Below are positions 25,401 through 36,013 of a stretch of DNA of 64,000 nucleotides, one piece after another. The stretch is from contig NW_020312259.1 in assembly GCF_002999335.1 (NCBI RefSeq), forward strand, positions 62,001 through 126,000, written 5' to 3'. Origin of the DNA: Cyclospora cayetanensis (Eukaryota > Apicomplexa > Conoidasida > Eucoccidiorida > Eimeriidae). The notes under the pieces are model-generated. The model worked only from the letters and a program-made list of their open reading frames with translations. It searched no databases and was not told the DNA's origin. The position numbers were made by a program, and so were the translations under genes. Every line of letters begins with the position of its first letter. Within the stretch, counting starts at the first letter, position 1.

Positions 25401-26159
25401 TCCATCTCATTATTAAAGGGCTGATGATGCAGGGAGGAGATATCAATGGAAAGGGAGGGGAGAGCATATATGGCGAAAAATTCAATGGTCAGACACTGCA
25501 GCCTTCGACACGACCCAAAGCGAATCCACACGGACAAAAATGCTAACACTTCAGAATGAGTAGATACAGCGTGCAGGTGGACGTGTTGGTGAACGGGGGT
25601 GGCTCGTTTGTGCTGGCAGCTGCAAGCACGAGTGATTAGGATCTAACAGGGGTGGGCGTCTGCGAACAGTGCGGTATTTTGGGAATTCTACAAGGATCAA
25701 TGCATAATCAAAGCCTGAAAGGTTTGCGATGTGCCCACAGATGAAGCGTTCGTGGATAAACATCTACACCGGGGACAGCTCTCCATGGCTAACACGGGCC
25801 CCAACACGAACAGCTCACAGTTCTTTATCATTTTCGGTTCTGCGCCGCATCTAGATGGGTAGGTGGTGGCAGAGCTTGCTGAGGGGTTGGAACAATAGTG
25901 CATTGTGGCTTGGTGGCTATTTGCAGGGCATTGCAGTTTCTTTGCCACGTGCTTATTTAGGGTTTGCAGTGAAGATTCGATGCTTCACTGCTGAGATGTG
26001 TGGTTTAGGAAGCACGTGGTGTTTGGTGAGATTGTCGAGGGATTAGAGCTGCTAGATCAAGTCGAAGAGGTGCCCACTGACGGAGCGGACAAACCCGAGG
26101 TCCGACCCAAACCGTATTTTGTACTACTTTGGTTATTCTTTGCAGCTTCTACAACCTAG
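22466..26159 (+). CDS. FCBP57: dual-family immunophilin FKBP-TPR-cyclophilin (FCBP57 type)
   Basis: Peptidyl-prolyl isomerase fusion of the kind first described in Toxoplasma. Thirteen exons close to 507 aa: 22466-22638, 22953-23026, 23279-23382, 23496-23558, 23816-24066, 24174-24243, 24363-24515, 24681-24762, 24865-24936, 25126-25200, 25350-25487, 25741-25858, 26009-26159. Order: His/Cys-rich leader, FKBP domain (about 41-145; [42 protein letters not shown]), TPR repeats (about 155-300; [22 protein letters not shown]), cyclophilin domain (about 330-490; [40 protein letters not shown]). The FKBP site residues Tyr, Asp, Val-Ile, Trp, Tyr and Phe are present. In the cyclophilin, CypA Arg55 is Leu392, Phe60 is Leu397 and Trp121 is His455. 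Intron 6 begins with GC. A few residues may be missing between exons 3 and 4 (possible microexon). Confidence 0.93.
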
Positions 26160-26978
26160 CGTACGCTAGTTAGCCAAGCAGGCAGGCAGCCACCCAATTT
26201 CTGTGTTTCACGCATGCAGAAGCAGTGCGGACGAAGGCTCTCCTTGTGCATGCGTCGTTTCCCGCAGGTGCCTGTTGTCATTGAGGACTGTGGGGCTCTT
26301 TGAAACAGAGAACGGACCCTGAACTGATGGATGTTGCTAGCTAGCCAGCCAACTGGCGTCCAGTGTTCATTCGCAGGCCCTTGCAGATACCCAACTTTCA
26401 GAGCATTGTGCAAATTATGTACCTTTATTCTTGGGCTGTTTGTACACACGAGCGCCAGAGAAGTGCGGCGAGCAGCCGTATCCGGTAGCTTGCATAACAG
26501 CAACCTGACCAAGTAAAATTTGCTATACCTTGAACGGGGGAGGGGGGAACCAATCAGGCTGCGTCCAATGCTTTCAGTGCATATATATACATACACAAAC
26601 TTTGAAGGGTTGGTTATTAGCGGGTATAGCGAGCTGCAAAAGGGCAAGATTTCCACAGTTGGGGCCACAGTTATGGGCGGTTCACCTCGAGCCCTGGTCG
26701 TACAGCATGCGATGCAGCTGGGGCAGCAAGAGCACAGCAATAGCGGCGCAGAAAAGAAGTGCGACTTCACGGACTGCTATTGCACCCTCTAGCAGCGCTG
26801 TACTAAAAAAAAGGTGCCGCTACAGCCCTTAACAGCTTTTTTCAGGATCGTACAAAAGCCGCCGATGTGTCTCTACCGTGGCCGCCTTGTTCCCCCTCCG
26901 CTGAACCCACTCCCCAAGTCGCTTATCGGTCGTTCTCGTGAGTCGCCTTATTGAGGCCCCTCTATACCCGCTTTTCGG
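26160..26978. other. convergent intergenic region
   Basis: Between the 3' ends of the immunophilin (+) and the CPBP protease (-). No supported gene; short open frames on both strands only. Confidence 0.5.
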
Positions 26979-28367
26979 CTAGAAGACATTGAGTGCCTCC
27001 GCCAGGACGATGATGACGCCGACATCGACCCCCGCGTGCAGTGCCGTTGCTGTAAGCAGTCCAAAGCGCTCCTTATTTCTAAGGAACAGGAAGACTCCTC
27101 CGAGGAGGGATACAAGGACAAAGGACGGCAGCACAAAAGCCGCTCCCAAAAGAGAATGAAAGATCACCATGTGGTAGCTGCTGTAGCTTATTGCCAGGGC
27201 GACCAAACCGGATAAAGGCACTCTTAGGTCATAGTATGCTATGGTTTTGCTCCTAGTCCTCACCCTGGAGGTGGTCGCCCCCTCCGCTTCCCCATGCGAG
27301 GCTGGTGTGTCACTTGCTGCCGCTGCAGTCGTTAATGTATCGTTTGGGGAGTCAGGGGGCGTTTTCACAGCGACGTAAACGTCGGAGTCTTGCTGCTCAA
27401 TATCCACTTGCGACCCTTCCGAGCGATCAGAAAGGCTGCTGCAGGGGGACCCCTCTCTGGCGCCTGCCCCTGCATCTGGGGCCTGCGACGCACCTGCTGC
27501 CGTACGCCGTCTGCGATGCAATTTTAGAGTTAGCGGTTCTGCCTCTGTGATATGCAGCAGTCCTGCCGCACCCGAGCCAAAGAGCCCAGCTCCTAACTCG
27601 CGGTAGAGAAACACCCTCCAAAACAGCTCCTCAACAAGGGGATTAAAAAGGATGAAATAGACTGCCAGCAAGACGGCCTTCCACAGAGCACTCCCCAGCC
27701 CCAGCTGTTGCAGTCGAAGACGCACCTCCTCGTACACGTCGACGTTGCTGGCAGCCTGGCACACCAGCCACACAAACCTGAACCCAACATAGGTACCAAC
27801 CCCACCCATCACAAACCCTAGACAGGCCCAAGGCCCTTGCCGCCGCCACCTCCCTCCACGGGGCCCCTGACACAGAAGCACATGATTGTAGTAACCAGGG
27901 CCGTCGCTAGCAAAGTACACGTATAGCATGGGGGCCCCCAACATGCAGATCCAATGCAGAAAGAGCATGGAGGCTGCGACGTTCCGCAGCACAGAGATAA
28001 AAATGAGCATGCAGAGGAAGGGGCCGCAAGATATCAGCACCAGAAACAAAAGACGCCACAAGGAATCATAGGGACGTGGATTCGGTGCGGTGGGGAGGGG
28101 CAGAGACAAGGAGGGCATGCTGGAAGGGCCAGCAGCAACGGATATGGCCTCAAGCTGATGCTGCAAATCTCCAGTGCTCTCAGGGTATGTCTCCAGTTCC
28201 TGGCTGCCTGAAAACGACTCGGAAGCGGAGGAGGAGCCTGCAGTATCCCCCTGCTCTTCAGTAGGAGCGCCTTGAGAGGCCTTAAGGGTCTCTGGGGCCC
28301 CTTGGGATCGACCGATTTGTTGGCCCCACGCGGGGTCTAGAGTGCATGCGGCTTCTTGTTCCTGCAT
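26979..28367 (-). CDS. CPBP-family (Rce1/ABI-type) intramembrane metalloprotease
   Basis: Single-exon gene, 462 aa, starting at the ATG at 28367. Members of this family cleave within membranes; Rce1 trims CAAX prenyl proteins at the ER. Residues 1-95 are a hydrophilic Ser/Glu/Gln-rich leader. Several membrane segments follow from about residue 103. The three family motifs are visible: EELFWR (246-251, the EExxxR motif), SYSSYH/VIFH (His399 and His404), and ALHAGVD (His444, Asp448). Between motif 1 and motif 2 lies a long hydrophilic loop (about 275-372), rich in Ser, Asp, Thr and Ala, absent from typical members. Whether it is a CAAX protease or another CPBP member cannot be told from sequence. 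Convergent with the immunophilin. Confidence 0.82.
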   Translation of the reverse strand: MQEQEAACTLDPAWGQQIGRSQGAPETLKASQGAPTEEQGDTAGSSSASESFSGSQELETYPESTGDLQHQLEAISVAAGPSSMPSLSLPLPTAPNPRPYDSLWRLLFLVLISCGPFLCMLIFISVLRNVAASMLFLHWICMLGAPMLYVYFASDGPGYYNHVLLCQGPRGGRWRRQGPWACLGFVMGGVGTYVGFRFVWLVCQAASNVDVYEEVRLRLQQLGLGSALWKAVLLAVYFILFNPLVEELFWRVFLYRELGAGLFGSGAAGLLHITEAEPLTLKLHRRRRTAAGASQAPDAGAGAREGSPCSSLSDRSEGSQVDIEQQDSDVYVAVKTPPDSPNDTLTTAAAASDTPASHGEAEGATTSRVRTRSKTIAYYDLRVPLSGLVALAISYSSYHMVIFHSLLGAAFVLPSFVLVSLLGGVFLFLRNKERFGLLTATALHAGVDVGVIIVLAEALNVF

Positions 28368-29703
28368 GATGATGATTGTGAGGCTGCAGTTGCAGCCGCT
28401 ACTTCTGCGGTTTGCACCGCTACTGCTGGTGCTACAATGCGCCGAAGTGGTTCGCGGAAGAACCTGTACGGGGGCCCCCTCCGGGGCCCAGGACTGTGTT
28501 ACGGGGCCCCCGCTGCTCTATCGCCCTCGCGCAGTGAGTGCGGACGGCCTTTCAGGTGTAGTTCGGAACCATCCGGTACCCCACGGAAGTCTTCGCACCG
28601 CACCGCTACTTCCAGCGATAGTCTAAACCCTGTTTTGTTAGCCCTAAGTTTACCCGCGCAGCTGCAGACAAGGCAGCAAATGGCATACCGAAGAGAAGAC
28701 GAAACACCGAAATATATAGTGTATTGACACTTGGGAATAAGCTGAGTTGTGAAGGGATGGACACCTCCGGCTGGCTCAGACCGCCATGAGCTGTTCTAGC
28801 CAGCGCCAACACTATGAATCTCCAAACACCCGCACTCTTGTTAAACCTTTAAACCTAGTCCCCCATAAGATTGACTCTCGATGCAACCACCGCAGCAGTC
28901 TTTCTGAAATCAAGCAGATTCCAGTGGCATAGATAGAGCACCGTCCGCCAACAGGGGGCCCACCATCCGCTGCTGCCAGCTCTGCTGCCGGTCGCCAAGC
29001 CCTGCCTGCGGGGCCCCCCTTTCTGCCTGTGATTTTTCTGTGGTTTTTTCTTGCTCCGCGGTTTACGTTTAGGGTTTAATGCTAGAGCTTTTCGACTGGA
29101 AGTCGGGGTTTGCCGGTTCAGTGCTTCGAGCGTGGAGGAGGATCACGTACTTCCTGTCACGGTAACTGAAGGGCCAGCCTCTCCGTTTGTGCCGCGGCTA
29201 AAGGAGTGGCGTCCGTTGTAGCAGCTGCGCGACGAAGAAGATTGGCGAGACGACGTGGCAGGTGCATCTGTAGACCCCGGAGCCACGGGCATGGGTGCCG
29301 CCTGAGGCAGCGCCGCATGCAGCAGCAGCAGTAACCAAGCGGCAGCAGTAAAACAAGCAGCAGCTCGGCTCTTAGCGTTCCCCAGCCGTGTCTTTTGCGT
29401 TTGTTTCCGAGCAGCTCCCGGGGGGTGCCGAATACTCGAGCGCGCAGCGGAAGCCGCGTGATGAATTGGGGAACTCGGGGAATCAGAGGCGGATCAGCTC
29501 CAGCAGCAGCACCTCACCTCATCAGAAGTAGTGGACATACAGGAGCCACCGCTTCGCCAGTGACCTGCAGCCGATTCGTTCTTAAGGGGCCCTGAGGGGC
29601 CCCTTATAATCTTTGTCGCAGGAATGGCGTTTGACGCACAGGGGCCCCTAGGGGCCCTCGGGCTAAAGGGCCTCTCCTTGGCGCCTCCAGGGCTTGGAGG
29701 GCC
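28368..29703. other. divergent intergenic region, GC-rich
   Basis: Lies between the starts of the CPBP protease (-) and the bromodomain gene (+). It holds several GGGGCCCC blocks and a TTTAGGG heptamer at 29068-29074. Plus-strand open frames at 28342-28727 have no recognisable domain. The true first exon of the bromodomain gene might lie here. Confidence 0.45.
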
Positions 29704-30361
29704 ATGGCCAGCGCCTCCGAGGGGGCCCCCCTCTGCAGCAGCGCGGAGCAGAGCGTCTGCGCGACGAGGCCCCTCCATGGGGAGTGGGGGGCGACGATGG
29801 ATCTCCGGCGCAACCGATGCTCCGTCCACGAGAGCTGCAGCGGCAGCAAGGGCTGCCATGCTGCAGCAACGGCGAGGTGTGTCGTCGAAGCTTGGCTCGT
29901 AAGAGGCGTTCTAGGGGCCCTTGTGGAGACTGTGGCTTTGTTGTTCGGGGGTGTGGAGATTTGCGGTTTTTGCCAGTTGTGCTTCCGCGCAGGTATCGCG
30001 GGCATCGCGCCAGTCACGCGCAGTTCAGTGGAAGCGCCTCGAGGAGGAGGCGTTTTCGGAGGAGGCTCCTCCGAGTCTGGTGTCGGAGCAGGCTCCGCTG
30101 AGGCTCTTGAGGGCCTCGTAGCCTCTCCTGGGTGCCCCAGGGTGCGCCAAGTACTACTGGAGGCGCTCCAGCGGCTCAAGAGGAAGGATAAAAAGCAATA
30201 CTTTGCGGTTGCTGTGGATCCTAAGCTAGTTCCTGACTACGAATCAGTGGTGACAAACCCGATGCATTTCGAAGCAATACGAGAGAAAGCCGAAAAGGGC
30301 CTCTATCAGGGTAGGCGCCGCTAGGGGCCAGGACGTAAAGCCTCGCTTTTCCTCCTTATAT

Positions 30362-30395
<34 letters not shown>

Positions 30396-33300
30396 GTCTG
30401 TCTCTCTCACTTTCTCCTTCTCCCAGTGCACCGCCTAGCGTTTTGGGAAGAGTCTTATCGCCTGAGGGCTTTGCGTTGTTTGTGGTGTGCAGAATTCTCC
30501 GAGTTTGACGCGGACGTGGCGCTGATTGTCTCGAACTGTCGGCTGTACAACCATCCAGACACCCCCTTTTGCCGTGCTGCAGCATTGGTTGAGGCCTGTT
30601 GGGATAAATTCAGGGAGCGCTTCAGGGCCAAGTTTGGTGCGGCGCGAGCGGCGGATGCCGCTGCGGCTGCCGCTGCTGCCGCTGCTGCTGCGAACTGCAA
30701 GGACGAAAGGCTTGCTACTGCCTTGTCATCAGATAAGCCCGAGGAGCAAATCGCTGACAAGGACGCTTCCACTGAGCAGCAGGGCGACCTCGGTAAGCGC
30801 TTTCCAGCGGGGCCCTTGGTGAGGCGTGTCTGGTGTTGCTTCCGGGAGTACATTGGAATCTCGGATAGGGATGAGGCTGCTCCTGCTTGTGGCGCGATGG
30901 ACGCGGCATGTTGCGCCAAAAATCACACTGTCTGTCTTCCTGTCCAGCTTATGGGCTCATTACGGTTTGGCATTGTCTATATTCATATACATGCATGCAT
31001 ATATGTGCGCATACATGCATACATATGTACATGTATGCGTTTCTTGTTCAGTCAAGGGCTTTGAGCCGGCGGAAGAGGCCATCGATGTTGAAGGCTCCTG
31101 GTTTCGGCAGCGCCTGGTGACTTCTCTGTTGATGCGTTCCACCGCAAATCCTCGTGCAGCCGCGGCTCTGGGGCTTCTTGAACCGCAATCTCTCAATTCC
31201 CAAGCCCCACAAGACTCAGCCCAAGACACCCACGAAGCCACGCTCCGTCCGTGAACTCTGACGCTCTCACAAAGTCGCAGCAGCACTCGCAGGCTCGAGC
31301 TACGCCGGGGGCCCCTACTGAGGGGAGGGCCTCAGTGGGCAGACAGAGCGCTTCAGCAGTCGCTTTTTTGCTGTGTTGACGGTCTCGAACGTGGTGTTGC
31401 GTGTGTGCCCGTGTGTGCGGATGTGTGTGTATGTATGTGCAGCCGTCGTTGGCAATAGCCCGCTGACAGACCCTTTTTTCTGGTTTTCTTTCATGCTTTC
31501 GGATGCCGCCCTGGAGGCAGAGGCAGCAGAGCGCGCAGCGGCAGCGACAACGCATGAAGGGCCTCTTGGAATCCCCCTTCCTGGAGAGGGCAAGGACTTG
31601 AATGTTTTGGAATACCCTTTGCCGCCACACCCAGGGGCCCGGCCTGCAAAGAGGTATTCAGCAAGGCATCTGTCGTACAACTGTAGGTGCGCGCTCGAGA
31701 GTGGAGTATTTTGGGGGCTGGGAGGAGTTCCTGTCTTGTCTTGCCGATTTCATGGTCAGCAAAAACAGCGTGCGGTGTGAGACTTGGGGCACTGTCTTTC
31801 TGCTTTTTCCGCTGCAGTATCATGACTTTTCTTGGGGCAGATACCTTGCAGCGATTGGAAGCAAGCTGCCCGGCGTTGCGGCCGTCCCTTCGACGGCTTC
31901 GACAGAAGGAGCCGCCCAAAGCGCCGCTTACAGATATTAGGCTATTTGGTAAGGGTGAAGGAGGGCTTAGGACACGGTTTAGAGTTTGGGCAGTTGAGCG
32001 GCTGGACGGGGCTGGAAGGATGCAGCGTTATTATGGAGGAATGTCGCATTACGCTTCTCCGAGCCTTGTTGAGCCTGTAGCATGTACGATATGAAAGGGT
32101 CGTTGAATTTTCAGGTGTCGATACACCCGATTTCTCCGAGTTCAACTCTCGCTTGAGGTTTGATCAGTCGCTTCTTTTGGGTGTTGGAGAGGCCCATGTC
32201 TTTTCAGCAAGGACTCTAGCTCAGAGTTCCCCCGGGGCCCCCCCTGGGGGCCCCCTAGCAGGCCTTACCACTGCAGCCGGCTCAGTTAAACCCCCAGGGG
32301 GCCCCTCGGGAATCTGCACGGATGTATTGCTTGCATTGTGCAGCGGGGCCCGAATCAGCAGCAGCAACAGCTTGTCTGCTGCAGTTTTCACCCAAGAGCA
32401 GCAGCAGATGCGGATACGGCTGCTACGGGCAGCGGCAAAGGCTGCCGCTGCAGCAGGAGGGGCATCACAAGGGCCCCCCCAAAGCGCTCCAGGAGAAGGC
32501 GGGCCTGTGCCATCCTCAGGAGCACGGGGGCCCCCAGTGAAGCGCCTCAAGACAGATGCTTCGGAAGCAGAAGGCGCAAGCGTGGGAACATTCACAAAAG
32601 TTGTGGCTGCCAGTGCAAGCGGTGATGCTACAACAAAACCACCTGAGGAGGCCCCTGCCAGCGGTGCTGCCCTTGCGGATGCAACAAAAGTGCAACAGGG
32701 TGACAGAGCGACCGAGTCGGCAGTCGTAACTGCAGGGGTGCCAGGAGTGACGACCCCTCCCAAGAACCTCCCTGGACACTTCGACGCGCTATATGACTTG
32801 CTGCTGACGACGCCACTACAGAGGCAGCAGCAGCAGCTGCTGCTCCAGCAGCAGCAAGGAGGAGTTCCTAGTACGCAGCTGCTGCAGCAACAGCAATTGC
32901 AGCAGCAGCAGATCCTCCAGCAGCAACTCCAGCAGCCACGCCTTGTACGCCCGGGGGCCGCTTTACCGGGCGCCCCCCTGGGGGCCCTTTCAGGATCTCT
33001 TTCTGGGCCTCTGCCTGTTCTTGCACAGCAGCAGCAGCAGCTGCTCCGACAGAATCGGCAGTTGCATGCGTTGCAGCAGCTGCATCAACAACAAGTGCGG
33101 GAACCCGCAAAGCAGCAGGCCTTCGTGCAGCAGCAAATGCAGCAAGGCGTTGCTGCTGCTGCTGCTAGCGCAAGCGGAGCACTTGCGCTGCAGCCCTTTC
33201 CCGTATTCCAGCAACAGCAGCACCCTCAGTTGCTCTTGCAGCAGCAGCAGCCGCAGCAGCTGTTGCAGCAGCAGCTGCTGCTGCAGAGGCAGCAGCAGCA

Positions 33301-33418
33301 GCTACACATGCCCAGCCAGCAGCCCCCTGTGGCAGCACATCTGTTGCAGCAGCTGCAACAGATGCAGCCCCAGCAGCAGCAACCGCAGCAGCAGCTTGCT
33401 GGATGGCCACAGCGGTGA
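29704..33418 (+). CDS. bromodomain protein with poly-Q C-terminus
   Basis: Acetyl-lysine reader, presumably nuclear chromatin. Exon 1 (29704-30310) and exon 2 (30493-30792) join in phase and split the bromodomain: LKRKDKKQYFAVAVDP, VPDYESVVTNPMHF, then FDADVALIVSNCRLYNHPDT with the conserved YN asparagine. Further exons: one from 31052 (GFEPAEEAIDVEGSWF), one ending 31686, one at 31818-31948 and the last at 32115-33418. The junction between the third and fourth (about 31100-31500) is not resolved, and the start is provisional because the frame before the domain is low-complexity. The last exon carries Gly/Pro/Ala runs encoded by GGGGCCCC blocks, an RLKT-like basic patch and a long Gln-rich tail. 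Charged spacing in the ZA loop resembles BRPF/BRD7/BRD9-type bromodomains, but I cannot assign an orthologue. Confidence 0.82.
30358..30420. repeat. CT-rich microsatellite
   Basis: Runs of CT and CTGT units lie in the intron that splits the bromodomain. They form the polypyrimidine-rich part of that intron. Confidence 0.85.
32820..33410. repeat. coding CAG/CAA tracts (poly-Gln)
   Basis: Repeated CAG with occasional CAA and CTG codons encode clustered Gln with Leu, Pro and His interruptions in the last exon of the bromodomain gene. This is a homopolymeric amino-acid repeat region of the Eimeria type. Confidence 0.9.
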
Positions 33419-34969
33419 GGCTTTCTGAAAGCCGCATTGGGGAGCTCGACGGTGTTTATGCACAGGCACTCAGTCTCGAACCTCCATTTCTGTAGGGCCC
33501 CTCCTCTCTGCAGGCTTCTCGGGCTGCTTGACTGAGGCCATGTAGAGACACTAGGGGATCTTTCCTTGCGTAAGGTTGGTCCAGTTCACTTCAAGTGCGC
33601 GGGACGTGGCCTGAGGCCGATGGATTACTTTTCGGCTTCAAGTTAGTGCCTCTGCAGTTTCAGCCACAGGGTGGCCTTTGCTAGTGGTTGGCTAGCCACA
33701 ACGTGCCTGCTAGCTGCGTTCACCTACACTGCTACAAGGAGCAAGGCAGGAGGCCACCCAGGCAGAACCGTTTACACAGCAAATAGCCGTTCATACAGTT
33801 TCCTGCGAGGTCTGAGCTTTTCACACAAGCAAGAGGAATGCTGCACCCCAAGTACATGTTCAAGCTAGAAGAAATGCATCTGGTGTACGCACAATGCCAG
33901 CAGGACCGACCCTTCACTTACTTGTAGAAAAGCAGTACGGGTGATGGGGGCATAACAGAGCCAGAATGGGGATAGGGAAAAAGTTACGTTCTGACCTAAG
34001 TAACACTTTTACTGAACCAAGGGCAAGGGGTCTCAGAGCATGAGAAGGCTGAAGAAGCCTACTGTGTGGGCGTTGCGTCGTTTCGCTGCCCGCATAAGCC
34101 GATTCCCCGGGGGATTTCCTAGTTGTGACGAGTAAGCTAGCCGAGTATCCACCCAAGAAATACTAACATACAGGCGATGCAGGCGCCATCTTTGCATGCG
34201 TGGTTCGGAATGTCCACAAAAGTGCAGCTGCGGGCGCTATGTCACTCTCTAGAAGGCTACTATTGATGGGGTCCTAGCTATTTTATGAACCCTTCTTAGA
34301 ATACAAATTATAGTTGTTCGCAAAGCCTCGCTTTATTTTTTGCTTTATCGACTAGTGAAGAACTAAGACGCTTCCGCATTGTTTAATGGCGACTTTTCAT
34401 CTCGATGCTGTTCAGGAGTGCGCGTTGTGTATGACGGGCCCCCAACGGCCTTTTGCAGCTACAAAAACTTTGAGACTTGGCTTTATGCACTGACTACAGA
34501 GAAATTGCTAGACAGCTACACAAAATAATAGGGGGCACGCAGCCCAACAAAAAGAATGTGGGGGTTCGACCATAAACGCTCCTACATACTGATGTGCCAA
34601 CGCGGCTGTTAGCGCATTTCAGACATTGAAACGCATCCCTGGCCAGGCGATAGTATAGCGTTTAACATTGGGCGCCCCCGTTTAGCACCCCACGCGCTGG
34701 TTTACCCTTCGCAACAAGACCTGCCGTTTGCTCTGCTGTCGTGTTGCCGGACTTTGTTCTCTCCGAAGGAAAGCAAGTACGCATAAATATAGGCAACATG
34801 GAAATAGGGGCTCAGCTGGTTAGTCCGGAACTCGGCACACATTATCCTACTGGCGCCCGTAAAAGTAAACCAGCCACCTGCGAGAAAACCCCTGGAGGCT
34901 GACATGCTGAGTTTGTACTCTCTTAACTAGAAAAGGGACCCAGGGTGTAGCATTCAAGAACCTTTTATT
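33419..34969. other. intergenic region, no gene seen
   Basis: No supported coding exon on either strand. It lies between the bromodomain stop (+) and the last stop of the interrupted frame on the minus strand. Confidence 0.45.
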
Positions 34970-36013
34970 TCAAAAATAAGTTAAAAACCCAAAGAGACTC
35001 AACGCTCCGAACGCCGCCACTACTCCAACTGCAGATATAGGGCCGCACCGTAAAGAAGCGCTGCTTGCTGAGCTGTCACCCAACGACGTTCCCTGCTGCC
35101 CACTTTAGCGACCTTCCTTTTCTTCACGCTCAGGACCCTTCCCCATTGGACTGCAGAGGCTGTTTCCACTCTGCCTCCTAGGAACCTCCTTGGTTCCTCC
35201 TTTGCGGCTCTTCTTTTCGTGGCCCTGCGAGGCCTCGCGTTTCATTCTCCTGGCCCCCCCGGCGGACCCCTTAATCGTTCGACGGTTTCCACTGCGCCTT
35301 TACACCCCCTTTCTTCCGTTCGGTGCTTTGCTGGTGTAGTCGCGCCTCTTCTTTCTGAGCGCAGCATCCGCACGCTTCGGTTTGCGAAGGAAGCCAGAAT
35401 CCCTGGTTGCTGCAGACTGTCCGCCTGGGCTAGCTTGCAAGAGCTCCTGTGTCCCTGATGCTTCTCTAGATTCGCGCCTTCAGAAGCCCCCGAGGACTGC
35501 ATGGGGGCACTAGGGACAGAATGTTTTACTTCTTCATTGCTTCTCCTGCCTTCTTCGCTTCTTCTTTTCTAGCGGTGAAGGGGAGACCGACGGCACGTCC
35601 ACGCTAGGGGCGTCTGTCTCAGCTGGACTGTTTCAGCTGGGCGCTTTCCCCCTACTTTTGGTATCCTCTCCGTGTGTCTCAACGCCGTGTTCGCCAGGAA
35701 CCGATTGCTCGCGCTCTGTATGAGTCCCCTCTGCTTTCAAAAGCTTCTGAAGAGATTGCGCATTCGAATCCTGCGATAAGTGTCTCAGCTCGTGAGCGAG
35801 GTCTGGGGTATCCGATAGTACCTCGTCGACATTGGGCCTGTTGTCAGAAGAGAGTTCTTCTTCCCCTTTAGCGTCCCCGCTGTTGGTGAGTACGCTCTTG
35901 TCTGTACCAGCGGCTTTACTCCGTGGTGGACGTACTGCACACACAAGCACCAAAGAATCGAGCTCTAAACTGCTTTGCATGAGCTTCTCTGCTCAAAGCC
36001 TCCTGCTACCCTG
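34970..36013 (-). pseudogene. stop-interrupted continuation of the upstream secreted-protein frame
   Basis: Reading on in the exact frame of the gene at 36014-37660, the minus strand keeps a coding-like, Lys/Arg/Ser/Glu-rich translation down to a TGA at 34970-34972. It ends in a hydrophobic segment (about 24 residues, Val/Ala/Gly/Leu/Phe) that reads as a membrane anchor. The frame is broken by stops at 36014-36016 (TAA, the upstream stop), 35993-35995 (TGA), 35633-35635 (TGA), 35534-35536 (TGA), 35510-35512 (TAG), 35480-35482 (TGA), 35300-35302 (TAA) and 35105-35107 (TAA). The longest open piece (35633-35980) is 115 codons. The cluster 35480-35635 could be an intron. The isolated stops at 35300 and 35105 are harder to remove. 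It could be exons of a spliced gene, a decayed gene, or 3' UTR with chance similarity. Confidence 0.4.

Noticed and set aside
25126..26159. Separate cyclophilin gene downstream of an FKBP gene
   Set aside because: Exons 8-10 join in phase with no ATG, promoter-like gap or stop between the TPR and cyclophilin parts, matching the known fusion family.
28342..28727. Small plus-strand gene with a hydrophobic start
   Set aside because: No domain, no splice support, overlaps the 5' end of the CPBP gene on the other strand, and GC-rich blocks explain the open frames.
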